DNA of 27,001 nucleotides from JAIVGV01 sp035295985 (lineage in GTDB: Bacteria; Acidobacteriota; Blastocatellia; Pyrinomonadales; Pyrinomonadaceae), in contig DATHBT010000322.1 in NCBI GenBank assembly GCA_035295985.1, forward strand, positions 1-27,001. Reading direction: 5' to 3'. Position 1 is the stretch's first letter. Each line of letters begins with the position of its first letter. Made by a program: the position numbers and the translations under genes. Under the pieces are notes generated by a model. That model did no database searches. It saw nothing but the letters and a program-made list of their open reading frames with translations, and had not been told where the DNA came from. Shown one piece after another: positions 13,422 through 21,241 of this stretch.

Positions 13422-13642
13422 ACGGGGATTTTCAGGGAAGTGCGGATTTTCAGATTTTTTTCGGAAAAGCGACGCGCCGCACTATACAAGATGCCGGCTG
13501 AAAGCGGTAGCCGCCCGCCACCCGCCCGTCTCGTCACGGCCCGGCCGAACTGCCCGCAGTCTTAAGCAATTTTGTCTCGCAGCCACGCTGTTATGTACAC
13601 CAAATCGTGCTTAAAATAATCTGATAGCCAATGTTTTTACGC

Positions 13643-13672
13643 TTGACAGTGTTCTGTAATGGAGCGTACTAT
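13643..13672 (+). promoter_or_regulatory. Putative sigma70-type promoter of mraZ and the dcw cluster
   Basis: A perfect -35 TTGACA (13643-13648) is followed after 18 nt by TACTAT (13667-13672), a four-of-six -10 match. Transcription would start near 13679, leaving a leader of about 110 nt before mraZ. A possible second promoter has its -10 at 13740-13745 (TATACT) without a good -35. Confidence 0.62.
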
Positions 13673-13681
13673 GCGCGGCGA

Positions 13682-13706
13682 GTGGAGTTTTGTGGCTTGA
13701 AGTGGG
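13682..13706 (+). promoter_or_regulatory. Probable MraZ operator: three GTGG boxes at 10-bp spacing
   Basis: GTGGA, GTGGC and GTGGG begin at exactly 13682, 13692 and 13702. MraZ of other bacteria binds TGGG-type direct repeats spaced by one helical turn upstream of its own gene. The position just downstream of the predicted transcription start fits autorepression of the dcw cluster. Basis: pattern seen here plus known MraZ biology; binding is inferred. Confidence 0.66.
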
Positions 13707-13789
13707 TTATGAAGAGAGCTTTACGCCGACCGTTGAAGTTATACTTTAACTTTTAAGCAACGCCCGCCCCAAGCCCGCGCCGAAGCCCT

Positions 13790-14230
13790 ATGTTAAGAGG
13801 AAATTACACGGCGCGGATCGACCCGAAGGGGCGTTTGAAAGTGCCGACGGCCTTCCGCCGCCACATACAGGAGAAGCACGGCGCGGAAGTTTACGTCACC
13901 AGCCTGACGGGCGAAAACGTCCGCATCTACCCGCTCTCGGAGTGGGAATCGATTGAGCAGCGGCTCGCCCTGCTCCCCTCGATGGACCCGGCCCGGCGCA
14001 AGTTCCTTGACCGCACGAATTACTACGGGCAGCAGGCGGAACTGGACTCGCAGGGCCGCATCCTCATCCACCCGCTGCTCCGCCGCTCGGCCGGAGTCGT
14101 CGGCGACGTGGCAGTCCTCGGCTATTTGACATACCTCGAAGTCTGGGAGCTGGAGCGGTTCCAGCAGCGCCTCCTCGCAGACCCCTACACGGAAGAGGAC
14201 GAGGCGGCCATCGCCCGGCTCGGAATCTAA
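13790..14230 (+). CDS. mraZ: Transcriptional regulator / division cluster protein MraZ
   Basis: MraZ, 146 residues, has two SpoVT/AbrB-type swapped-hairpin halves, each with a D-x-x-GR motif: DPKGRLKVPTAFRR (11-24) and DSQGRILIHPLLRR (86-99). It starts MLRGNYTARID as usual and has the typical linker YPLSEWESIEQRL. The protein forms a ring that binds repeated DNA boxes and represses its own dcw operon; matching boxes lie about 85-110 nt upstream. No Shine-Dalgarno is obvious before the ATG. It heads the plus-strand cluster that runs to the end of the window. Confidence 0.97.
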   Translation: MLRGNYTARIDPKGRLKVPTAFRRHIQEKHGAEVYVTSLTGENVRIYPLSEWESIEQRLALLPSMDPARRKFLDRTNYYGQQAELDSQGRILIHPLLRRSAGVVGDVAVLGYLTYLEVWELERFQQRLLADPYTEEDEAAIARLGI

Positions 14231-14234
14231 AAGC

Positions 14235-14339
14235 CGTGACAGGTAAACCGTGACAAGTGACAGGAACAGAATGTCGGGCCGCGACTGGTTATTGTCTTAC
14301 TGTCCTCCACCTGTCACCCGTCACCTGCCACCCGTCACG
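14235..14339. repeat. Heptad inverted repeat, unit TGACAGG/TGACAAG (mraZ-rsmH spacer)
   Basis: The left arm 14235-14265 (CGTGACAGG, then GTGACAAGTGACAGG) faces a right arm 14309-14339 (CCTGTCACCCGTCACC and further units) around a loop of about 43 nt. Pairing is imperfect, suggesting an older copy of the family seen between queA and rimI. It starts 4 nt after the mraZ stop but ends about 38 nt before rsmH, leaving room for a ribosome-binding site. Confidence 0.88.
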
Positions 14340-14377
14340 TTCTCCCGTTCTTTGAACGACTTCACGGGGCGGTGGTG

Positions 14378-15349
14378 ATGCCGGCGTCAGGAGGGGGGCC
14401 TGACGCGCCCCACCGCCCCGTGTTGCTAGGTGAATCGCTCGGGCTGCTTGAGCCTCGGCGCGGCGGGCTGTTCGTTGACGCCACGCTCGGACTCGGCGGC
14501 CACAGTGAGGCGATACTTGAAGCGTCAGCCGAAACGCGCGTCGTCGGCTTAGACCGCGACCGTGAGGCGCTGGCCTTCGCCTCCGAGCGGCTGTCGCGCT
14601 TCGGCAGTCGATTCCGCGCCGTGCATTCCGACTTCCGCGAGATCGCGCGGGTACTCGCGCAGCTCGGCGAGTCGGAAGCGAGCGGCGTACTGGCCGACCT
14701 CGGCGTTTCGTCCCTGCAGTTCGACTCGCCCGCGCGTGGCTTCAGCTTTCGGCATGACGCGCCGCTCGACATGAGGATGGACGCGGAGGGCGACGAGGAG
14801 ACGGCGGCCGAACTCCTGGCGCGGCTGCCTGAAGACGAGATCGCGCGAGTCATCTTTGAATACGGCGAGGAGCGGCGCTCGCGGCGCATCGCGCGGTGGA
14901 TCGTCGAGCGGCGCGAACAGGGGCGGCCCGTCGAGACGACGAAGGAGTTGGCCGACTTGGTCACGCGCGCAGTCGGGCACAAGCGCACTGATCGGGTCCA
15001 CCCGGCGACCCGGACGTTCCAGGCACTGCGCGTCGCCGTCAACCGCGAACTCGAAGGGCTGGACGCGTTCCTTGAGACCACGGTCGATCTTTTACAGCCG
15101 GGCGGGCGGCTCGCGGTCATCAGCTTCCACTCGCTGGAAGACCGCGTCGTCAAGCGCACCCTGCGCCGGCTCGCGGGCCGGTGCGAGTGCGACCCGCGGC
15201 TGCCGCGCTGCCAGTGCGGCGCGCGGCGCGCGGTGGAGATTCTGACGCGCCGGCCCGTCGCGCCGTCCGGGCAGGAACTGGAAGAGAACCCGCGCGCGCG
15301 CAGCGCGAAGCTCCGGGCCGCGGAGAAGCTGGGGACGCAAGGGAGTTAG
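14378..15349 (+). CDS. rsmH: 16S rRNA (cytosine(1402)-N4)-methyltransferase
   Basis: RsmH (MraW), about 323 residues, methylates N4 of C1402 in 16S rRNA, using S-adenosylmethionine. Motifs are HRPVLLGESL, FVDATLGLGGHSEAIL (SAM loop), VVGLDRDREAL, VLADLGVSSLQFDSPARGFS with the following PLDMRMD, and the C-terminal AVISFHSLEDRVVKRTLRRL. A cysteine cluster CECDPRLPRCQCG near residue 274 is found in part of the family. ATG 14378 is chosen, with GGGGCGG a few nt upstream; GTG 14372 and 14375 are alternatives. It occupies its standard dcw place after mraZ. Confidence 0.97.
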   Translation: MPASGGGPDAPHRPVLLGESLGLLEPRRGGLFVDATLGLGGHSEAILEASAETRVVGLDRDREALAFASERLSRFGSRFRAVHSDFREIARVLAQLGESEASGVLADLGVSSLQFDSPARGFSFRHDAPLDMRMDAEGDEETAAELLARLPEDEIARVIFEYGEERRSRRIARWIVERREQGRPVETTKELADLVTRAVGHKRTDRVHPATRTFQALRVAVNRELEGLDAFLETTVDLLQPGGRLAVISFHSLEDRVVKRTLRRLAGRCECDPRLPRCQCGARRAVEILTRRPVAPSGQELEENPRARSAKLRAAEKLGTQGS

Positions 15350-15433
15350 TCAGTCGTTTTCATCCTTCGCCCGTCGTGCCGCGTTAGGCCCCCGCCGTTT
15401 CGATAACCGAAAGTTTCGTAAATTTTGGGGACG

Positions 15434-15967
15434 ATGAAGAGAGTTCCACGACAGCACCGCAACGAGGGCGTCCGCCGCGAGCGCGACGGGCGCGCGCTGC
15501 GCCGCCAGATCGTGCTGCTGGCGTGCGGGCTGACGGCGGCCTGCGGCTTCGTCCTCGCCGTCGGTCAACACTACGCGGCCGTGCGCTACGGCTACGAGGG
15601 CGAGCGGCTGCGCGCGGAGCGCAAGCGGCTTCTGGCCGAGCGCGACCGCCTGCTGCTGGAACTGACCGCGGCCGAGTCGCCCACGACGCTTGAGCAGGCC
15701 GCGCGCGGGATCGGGATGCAGCCGGCCCGCCCGTCGCAGATGGGCGCGGCGCGGCGCAAGGGTGAAGACGCCGGACAGCCGTCGGCCGCCGCGACCGACG
15801 GACGGAAGGCCGCGGCCGTCGCCCCCGACAACCAGAGGCGCGGCGGGGGGAAGAAGGCGGCGACTGAATCGGCCGCGCGCAGGGAGACACGCGTGCGCGC
15901 GGCGGCGCAGGGGGGCGGTGATTCGCGCCCGCGTGTGGTCGGCCCGGCGGACGAGACTGATCGTTAG
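15434..15967 (+). CDS. ftsL: FtsL-like cell division protein
   Basis: A 177-residue bitopic protein in the place of FtsL. A basic cytoplasmic tail (1-24) is followed by one membrane helix (about 25-45, IVLLACGLTAACGFVLAVGQ), then a periplasmic coiled coil (EGERLRAERKRLLAERDRLL) and the FtsL/DivIC-like segment SPTTLEQAARGIGMQPARPS. Beyond residue 105 is an unusual, long, low-complexity Ala/Gly/Arg-rich tail. FtsL bridges FtsQ-FtsB and the FtsW-FtsI synthase. The sequence is poorly conserved, so the call rests on topology, the LEQAAR..GM motif and location between rsmH and ftsI. A TTG at 15425 is an alternative start. Confidence 0.85.
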   Translation: MKRVPRQHRNEGVRRERDGRALRRQIVLLACGLTAACGFVLAVGQHYAAVRYGYEGERLRAERKRLLAERDRLLLELTAAESPTTLEQAARGIGMQPARPSQMGAARRKGEDAGQPSAAATDGRKAAAVAPDNQRRGGGKKAATESAARRETRVRAAAQGGGDSRPRVVGPADETDR

Positions 15968-16041
15968 TCGGCCCCCGCGGTTGAGCCGCCCGCGCGGGCG
16001 CGGCGGCCGTGAGACTTGCCGAAGTGAGTCAGCTTTAACTT

Positions 16042-18135
16042 ATGCCCGAACGCCCCAACGCGCGAAACAGGCCGAGGCCCGACACCTCGCGCCGCCGCGC
16101 GCGCTTCGTCGTCCTCACGCTCCTCGTCTGGATGTTCGTCATCGGCGGAAGGCTCGTCTATCTACAGGTCTTCAGCCACGAGTTTTTGGGCGAGCGAGCG
16201 CGCCGACAGCAGCAGGCGCTCGCGGAGACGAACGCGCCGCGCGGCATGATCCTCGACCGGCAGGGCGTGGAACTCGCGCGCAGCCTCGAAGTGGATTCCT
16301 TCTTCGGCGTGCCCGTAGAGATCGCCGACGCGCGCGACGCCGCGCGACAACTCGCCCCGCTCTTCGGCGTCGAGCCTGCCGCGCTCGCGGCGAAGATCGA
16401 CGAGGCGAAGCGCACGCGGCGCAAGTTCGTCTGGCTCGCGCGCGAGATCGAGCCGGGACAGGCCGAACGGGCGAAGGCTTTGAATATCGCGGGCGTCCAC
16501 ACGATCAAGGAGCCGAAGCGTTACTACCCGAACGGCGCGCTCGCCGCGCACGTGCTCGGCTTCGTCGGGCTGGACGACAAGGGCCTGGGCGGCGTCGAGG
16601 GCTTTTATAACGCCTCGCTCGACGGCGAGCGCGGGCAGATCGCCGTCACGCGCGACGCGCGCCGCCACGCCTTCGACAGCTCCGAGATCGAGGCGCGCGA
16701 GGGCGAATCAGTCGTGCTGACGATTGACCGCAACATCCAGCACGTGACCGAGCGGACGCTCGCCGCGGCGGTCGAGCAGGCGCGCGCCAAGTCCGGCACG
16801 GCCGTCGTGCTCGACCCGCGCACCGGCGAAATCCTCGCGCTCGCCAACTGGCCCTCGTTCGACCCGAACGGCGCGACGCGCATCCCCGACGAGGCGCGCG
16901 TCAACCAGGCCCTGCAGTACATCTACGAGCCGGGTTCGACCTTCAAGGTCGTCGCCTACTCGGCGGCCATCGAGGAGAAGCTGGCGCGGCCCGACGACAC
17001 CATCGACTGCCAGATGGGTTCGATCACGATCTTCGGCCGCACCATCCGCGACACGCACGCCTACGGGGCGCTGACCGTCACGGAGGCGCTGGCGAAGTCG
17101 TCGAACGTCGCGGCCATCAAGCTCGGCATGAGGGTCGGCAACGAGCGGATGTACGACTACATCCGCCGCTTCGGCTTCGGCGAGAAGACGGGCGTGGAGC
17201 TGAACGGCGAGACGCGCGGCATCCTGCGCCACCCGTCGCGGTGGCAGAAGAGTTCAATCGGATCGATTGCCATCGGGCAGGAGATCGGGACGACGCCCGT
17301 GCAGGTCGCCTCGGCCTTCGGCGTGATCGCGAACGACGGGGTGCGTGTCGCGCCGCACCTGGTGCGCGAGGTGCGCGACGAGCACGGCCGCGCGGTGCGC
17401 CGCACCGAGCCGAAGACGGCGCGGGTCGTCAGCGCCGAGACCGCGCGCACGATCCGCACGATGCTCGAGAGCGTGACGGTCAAGGGCACGGCGAAGGCCG
17501 CGCAGCTCGAAGGCTACACGGCCGCTGGGAAAACCGGCACGGCGCAGAAGATCGACCCGCGGACGCGTGCCTACTCGAAGTCGAAGTACGTCGCCTCGTT
17601 CGTCGGCTTCGCGCCGGCCGACAGGCCCGCCGTCGTCATCATCGTCGTGATCGACGAGCCCGCGGGTTCGTACTACGGCGGCGCGGTCGCCGCGCCCGTC
17701 TTCCGCCAGATCGCCGAGCAGGTGCTGCCGTACCTGGACGTCGTGCCCGACACCGAGCTGAAGCCGGAAGACCGGCGCGCGGCCGACGAGCTGATCGCCC
17801 GCGCCCGGCCGGACGACGGGGCGAAGGGCGGGCGCGTCGAACAAGCGGGAGCGGCGAAGAGTTCCGTCGAGAGTGTTGCCCCAGCAACTCTGCCGGAGAG
17901 CGTGCGAAGGGAAGGCGAGATCAAAGAGGTGGTTTACGCGGCCGCGGCCGAGCGGGCGCTGCTCATGCCGGACGTGCGCGGCCGAAGCGTGCGCGACGCG
18001 GCGCGCGTCTGCGCTCAGCTCGGCCTCGAACTCGAAGCGCTCGGCGAGGGCCGCGCCGTCCGCCAGTACCCGGCAGCGGGCGCGCGCGTCGAGGCCGGCC
18101 AGAAGGTCAGGATCGAATTCGGGAGGAGCGACTAG
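16042..18135 (+). CDS. ftsI: Division-specific peptidoglycan transpeptidase FtsI/PBP3 with PASTA domain
   Basis: A 697-residue class B penicillin-binding protein. One membrane helix (about 21-43) is followed by the dimerisation/pedestal region (RGMILDRQGVELARSL), then the transpeptidase domain with SxxK at 299-302 (EPGSTFK, nucleophile Ser299), SxN at 353-355 (KSSN) and KTG at 497-499 (AAGKTGTAQK). After a variable linker (about 575-632) a single PASTA domain ends the protein (MPDVRGRSVRDAARVCAQLG to the end). PASTA-bearing FtsI/SpoVD homologues are known in several phyla, but not in the E. coli type. It cross-links septal peptidoglycan with FtsW, also encoded here. Start ATG 16042 has a weak ribosome-binding site. 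Confidence 0.96.
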   Translation: MPERPNARNRPRPDTSRRRARFVVLTLLVWMFVIGGRLVYLQVFSHEFLGERARRQQQALAETNAPRGMILDRQGVELARSLEVDSFFGVPVEIADARDAARQLAPLFGVEPAALAAKIDEAKRTRRKFVWLAREIEPGQAERAKALNIAGVHTIKEPKRYYPNGALAAHVLGFVGLDDKGLGGVEGFYNASLDGERGQIAVTRDARRHAFDSSEIEAREGESVVLTIDRNIQHVTERTLAAAVEQARAKSGTAVVLDPRTGEILALANWPSFDPNGATRIPDEARVNQALQYIYEPGSTFKVVAYSAAIEEKLARPDDTIDCQMGSITIFGRTIRDTHAYGALTVTEALAKSSNVAAIKLGMRVGNERMYDYIRRFGFGEKTGVELNGETRGILRHPSRWQKSSIGSIAIGQEIGTTPVQVASAFGVIANDGVRVAPHLVREVRDEHGRAVRRTEPKTARVVSAETARTIRTMLESVTVKGTAKAAQLEGYTAAGKTGTAQKIDPRTRAYSKSKYVASFVGFAPADRPAVVIIVVIDEPAGSYYGGAVAAPVFRQIAEQVLPYLDVVPDTELKPEDRRAADELIARARPDDGAKGGRVEQAGAAKSSVESVAPATLPESVRREGEIKEVVYAAAAERALLMPDVRGRSVRDAARVCAQLGLELEALGEGRAVRQYPAAGARVEAGQKVRIEFGRSD

Positions 18136-18192
18136 CGGCGCGCCGTGGCCCTTCGGCGCGCGGGGAAACTTTCACCGTAGAAGGAGACTGAC

Positions 18193-18402
18193 GTGACACT
18201 TCCCCCGCAGGGCAGCCCGCACTACGAACTCAGGCGCAGGATCGCCGGCTGCCGCGAGCGTTTACGCAGGAACCGAACCGCGCACCGCAGCGAAGAGCGC
18301 GCGACGCAGGCGGCGGACAAGACGGGCGGCGGCAGCCCTTCGGCCGACGAAGACGAGGAGGACGGGAACGTTCCGCGAACACGAAAACCGGCGCGCGGTT
18401 GA
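18193..18402 (+). CDS. Small highly charged protein at the usual murE position, function unknown
   Basis: A 69-residue protein with GTG start and a strong Shine-Dalgarno AAGGAGA (18181-18187). The sequence has a basic N-terminal half (LRRRIAGCRERLRRNRTAHR) and an acidic stretch (ADEDEEDG) near the C-terminus, with little hydrophobic content, so it is probably disordered. It has no membrane span or known motif. It lies between ftsI and murF, where most dcw clusters carry murE. The good ribosome-binding site and position favour a real gene, but low complexity leaves doubt. Confidence 0.55.
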   Translation: MTLPPQGSPHYELRRRIAGCRERLRRNRTAHRSEERATQAADKTGGGSPSADEDEEDGNVPRTRKPARG

Positions 18403-18472
18403 CACGCGGCCGAGGCGGCCCGGAAAGTTAGTCGCGGACGACTTTCTTCGCGGAAGGAAAATTCGGAACGGC

Positions 18473-19990
18473 GTGAAGACCTCGGATGCAGCGCGACTGA
18501 TGCGCGCGACGGCGTTCGACCCCCCCTCTGCAGCGGTGGCGGGGCCGGGCGTCGAGTTCTTTGACAAAGAGTTAACGGGCTTCTCCATCGACACGCGCAC
18601 GACGCGGGAGGGCGAGCTGTTCTTCGCCCTCTCGCCCGAAGACTACCGGCGGCACTTCTTCACCGGCGCGTCCTTCGACGACGGCCACCGCTTCATCCCC
18701 GCCGCCTTCGAGCGGGGCGCGACGGCCGCGGTCGCGCGGCGCGCGAGCGTCGAAGCAGAGGCGGGGCTGCGCCGGCTCGCCGACCGGCTGCTCCTGGTCG
18801 AAGACGTGATCGAGGCGCTGCAACTGCTCGCGCGCGGCGTGCTCGACCGGTGGGGCGGCCGCACGGTCGGCATAACGGGCAGCGCCGGCAAGACGACGGC
18901 GAAAGACCTGACGGCCCACGTGCTCGCGCACGCCGGGCGGCGCGTGTTGAAGACGCACAAGAACTTCAACAACGAGCTGGGCCTCGCGCTCTCGATCCTG
19001 CAAATGGAGTCGCATGGCGCGCGGCCTTCTGACTTCGACGTGGCCGTGTTGGAGATGGGCCAGTCGCTCTTCGGCGAAATCCGCCGCCTGTGCGAGGTCG
19101 CGCCGCCGGACATCGGCTGTGTCCTCGTCGTCGCGCCGGTTCACCTGGAGTTCTTCGAGTCGGTCGAGCAGATCGCCGAGGGCAAGGCGCAACTGGTCGA
19201 GGGCATCAAGCCGGGCGGCGTCGCCGTGCTGAACGCCGACGACGAGCGCGTCGCGGCGATGCGCTCGAAGCACGAGGGGCGCGCGATCACGTTCGGCGTC
19301 GAGCAGACGGCCGACGTGGCGGCGGCGGAGATCGAGCCGGCCCGGCTGGGCCTGACGCGCTTCCGGCTCTGCACGCCGCTCGGCGAATCAATCGCGGAGC
19401 TGCCGCTGCCCGGCCGGCACAACCTGATGAACGCGCTCGCGGCCTCTGCCGTCGCGACCTGCTTCGGCGTGACGCCCGACGTGATCGCCGCGGCACTCAG
19501 CACGGCGCGCGCTTCGGAGATGCGCGGCGAGGTGGTTGACTTCGCCGCCGGCTTCAGCCTCGTTGACGACTCGTACAACGCGAACCCGCGCTCGCTCCTG
19601 AGCATGGCGCGCTCGCTCGTCGAGGGCCGGGGCGAGGAGGAGGCGGCGGCGCGGCGCACGGTCGTTGTCGCGGGCGAGATGCTGGAACTGGGCGAGACCG
19701 GGCCGGAGCTTCACCGCGAGGCCGGCCGCGAGATCGCCGCGCTCGGCGTTGACGTGCTCTGGGGCGTGCGCGGACTCGCACGGGATTTGGTTGAGGGCGC
19801 GCGCGCGGCCGGCATGAGCGAACAGGCGGCCCGCTTCTTCGAGACGACGGACGAGGCGGCCGAGGCAATCGTCAAGGAAGTGCGCCCCGGCGATCTCGTC
19901 CTGGTCAAAGGCTCGCGCGGCGTCCACACCGAGCGGATCGTCGAGCGGCTGCGGGCGGCGTTCCCGGCCGTTGGCGAGGATGAACAGTGA
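18473..19990 (+). CDS. murF: UDP-N-acetylmuramoyl-tripeptide--D-alanyl-D-alanine ligase
   Basis: MurF, 505 residues, adds D-Ala-D-Ala to the UDP-MurNAc-tripeptide, the last cytoplasmic step of the precursor peptide. Landmarks are FSIDTRTTREGELFFAL (37-53), the P-loop ITGSAGKTTAKDL (134-146), NFNNELGLALSIL (164-176, MurF-specific), LEMGQSLFGEI, PGRHNLMNALAA, and the MurF motif VDDSYNANPRSLLSM, followed by AGEMLELGE. These set it apart from MurE. The start is GTG 18473, with a weak purine-rich sequence upstream. Length is slightly above the usual 450-470 because of small insertions. murE itself is absent from this cluster. Confidence 0.97.
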   Translation: MKTSDAARLMRATAFDPPSAAVAGPGVEFFDKELTGFSIDTRTTREGELFFALSPEDYRRHFFTGASFDDGHRFIPAAFERGATAAVARRASVEAEAGLRRLADRLLLVEDVIEALQLLARGVLDRWGGRTVGITGSAGKTTAKDLTAHVLAHAGRRVLKTHKNFNNELGLALSILQMESHGARPSDFDVAVLEMGQSLFGEIRRLCEVAPPDIGCVLVVAPVHLEFFESVEQIAEGKAQLVEGIKPGGVAVLNADDERVAAMRSKHEGRAITFGVEQTADVAAAEIEPARLGLTRFRLCTPLGESIAELPLPGRHNLMNALAASAVATCFGVTPDVIAAALSTARASEMRGEVVDFAAGFSLVDDSYNANPRSLLSMARSLVEGRGEEEAAARRTVVVAGEMLELGETGPELHREAGREIAALGVDVLWGVRGLARDLVEGARAAGMSEQAARFFETTDEAAEAIVKEVRPGDLVLVKGSRGVHTERIVERLRAAFPAVGEDEQ

Positions 19991-20042
19991 GGGGGAGTCA
20001 CCGCTCAGAAGTTAGGGCCAGAGTTAAAGCCCTCGCGGCTCG

Positions 20043-20074
20043 TTCTGGATTCTGGATTCTGGATTCTGGATTCT
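20043..20074. repeat. Tandem heptad repeat TTCTGGA x4.6 (murF-mraY spacer)
   Basis: Four perfect copies of TTCTGGA plus TTCT, ending 7 nt before the mraY ATG. Unlike the other elements, no inverted partner arm is present in the 91-nt spacer. It may be a half element or a stage in growth or decay. Confidence 0.95.
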
Positions 20075-20081
20075 AACGAAG

Positions 20082-21230
20082 ATGCTCTACCACATCTTTT
20101 ACGAGTGGCTCTTCCAAAGTCTCTCCGGCCCCGGCGAGCAGTCGTACTTCGTCAAGGCGCTGAACGTCTTCCAGTACGTCACGTTCCGCACGACCTACGC
20201 GACGATCACGGCCCTGCTCATCTCGCTCCTCTTCGGCAAGCGCGTGATACGGATGCTGCGCGAGCTGAAGATCGGGCAGCAGATACGCGAGGAAGGGCCG
20301 GCCTCGCACATGGCGAAGCGCGACACGCCGACGATGGGCGGCGTCCTCATCATCGGCTCGGTGCTCATCTCGACCCTGCTGTGGGCGCGCCTGTCGAACC
20401 TCTACGTCTGGATCATCCTCTTCGCCACGGCCGCCTTCGCCGTCATCGGCTTTCTGGACGACTACGCGAAGGTCGCCAAGCGGCAGAGCCTGGGGCTGAC
20501 GGGCAAGCAGAAGCTGGCCGCCCAGTTCGCCATCGCGTTGGGCGTCTGGGCCGCGCTCTACTTCCTGGCGGGCGACGACTACTCGTGGAACCTCTCGATC
20601 CCGTTCTTCAAGCAGACGGCCATCACGGGGATCACGAACATCGGGCCGTGGCTCTACCTGCCGTTCATCATCATCGTGCTGACCGGCGCGTCGAACGCGG
20701 TGAACCTGACGGACGGCCTGGACGGCCTCGCCATCAGCATCACCTTCATCGCGATGGTCGCGCTGACGGCCTTCACCTACGTCAGCGGCGACGAGCGCTG
20801 GGCGCGGATGCTCTTCATCGATCACCGCCCGGGCGTGGGCGAGCTGACGATCTTCTGCGGGGCGATGGCCGGCGCGAGCCTCGGCTTCCTGTGGCACAAC
20901 GCGCCGCCAGCGGACGTGTTCATGGGCGACGTGGGCAGCCTCGCCATCGGCGGGGCTATCGGCACGGTAGGGGTCTTGACGAAGCAGGAGTTCATCCTGC
21001 TGATGGTCGGCGGCGTCTTCGTCATCGAGGCGATGTCGGTGATGCTACAGGTCTCCTTCTTCAAGGTGACGAAGCGGCGGACGGGCACGGGCCGCCGCCT
21101 CTTCAAGATGACGCCCCTGCACCACCACTTCGAGATGCAGGGCTGGCGCGAGTCGAAGGTCGTCTTCCGCTTCCTGATCTTGGCGATCCTGTTCGCGCTG
21201 CTGTCGCTCTCGACGCTCAAGCTGCGCTGA
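20082..21230 (+). CDS. mraY: Phospho-N-acetylmuramoyl-pentapeptide-transferase
   Basis: MraY, 382 residues, a ten-helix inner-membrane enzyme that transfers phospho-MurNAc-pentapeptide to undecaprenyl phosphate, forming lipid I. Signatures in order are HMAKRDTPTMGGVLI, FLDDYAKVAK (catalytic Asp pair), NAVNLTDGLDGLA, DVFMGDVGSLAIGG and FKMTPLHHHFEMQGW. Length is slightly above the usual 320-360, with an N-terminal extension (SLSGPGEQSYFVKALNVFQY) typical of longer family members. ATG at 20082 is preceded by repeat-derived sequence rather than a Shine-Dalgarno. murD follows after 11 nt. Confidence 0.98.
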   Translation: MLYHIFYEWLFQSLSGPGEQSYFVKALNVFQYVTFRTTYATITALLISLLFGKRVIRMLRELKIGQQIREEGPASHMAKRDTPTMGGVLIIGSVLISTLLWARLSNLYVWIILFATAAFAVIGFLDDYAKVAKRQSLGLTGKQKLAAQFAIALGVWAALYFLAGDDYSWNLSIPFFKQTAITGITNIGPWLYLPFIIIVLTGASNAVNLTDGLDGLAISITFIAMVALTAFTYVSGDERWARMLFIDHRPGVGELTIFCGAMAGASLGFLWHNAPPADVFMGDVGSLAIGGAIGTVGVLTKQEFILLMVGGVFVIEAMSVMLQVSFFKVTKRRTGTGRRLFKMTPLHHHFEMQGWRESKVVFRFLILAILFALLSLSTLKLR

Positions 21231-21241
21231 AGTTTTTCACG

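Larger units (their letters stand above)
13422..13789. other. Divergent intergenic region between the ZIP gene and mraZ
   Basis: These 368 nt, AT-richer than the rest, hold no supported gene. Contents: two GGATTTTCAG direct repeats (13426-13435 and 13444-13453) next to the ZIP start; a TATAGT -10-like box for ZIP on the minus strand (13486-13481); TTAAGCA motifs at 13562-13568, inverted at 13608-13614, and again at 13753-13759; the mraZ promoter and boxes (13643-13706); and a second -10-like TATACT at 13740-13745. It contains none of the heptad repeats found in the spacers within operons. Confidence 0.7.

Noticed and set aside
18473..19990. Possibility that the gene called murF is murE
   Set aside because: The MurF-specific blocks (NFNNELG, DDSYNANP, GEMLELGE) are present, so it is MurF and murE is truly absent here.
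20105..21241. Long open frame overlapping mraY that continues into murD
   Set aside because: It is the +2-shifted shadow of mraY in GC-rich DNA: the residues are Arg/Ala/His/Gly-rich with no family motif. MurD similarity begins only at about 21242.
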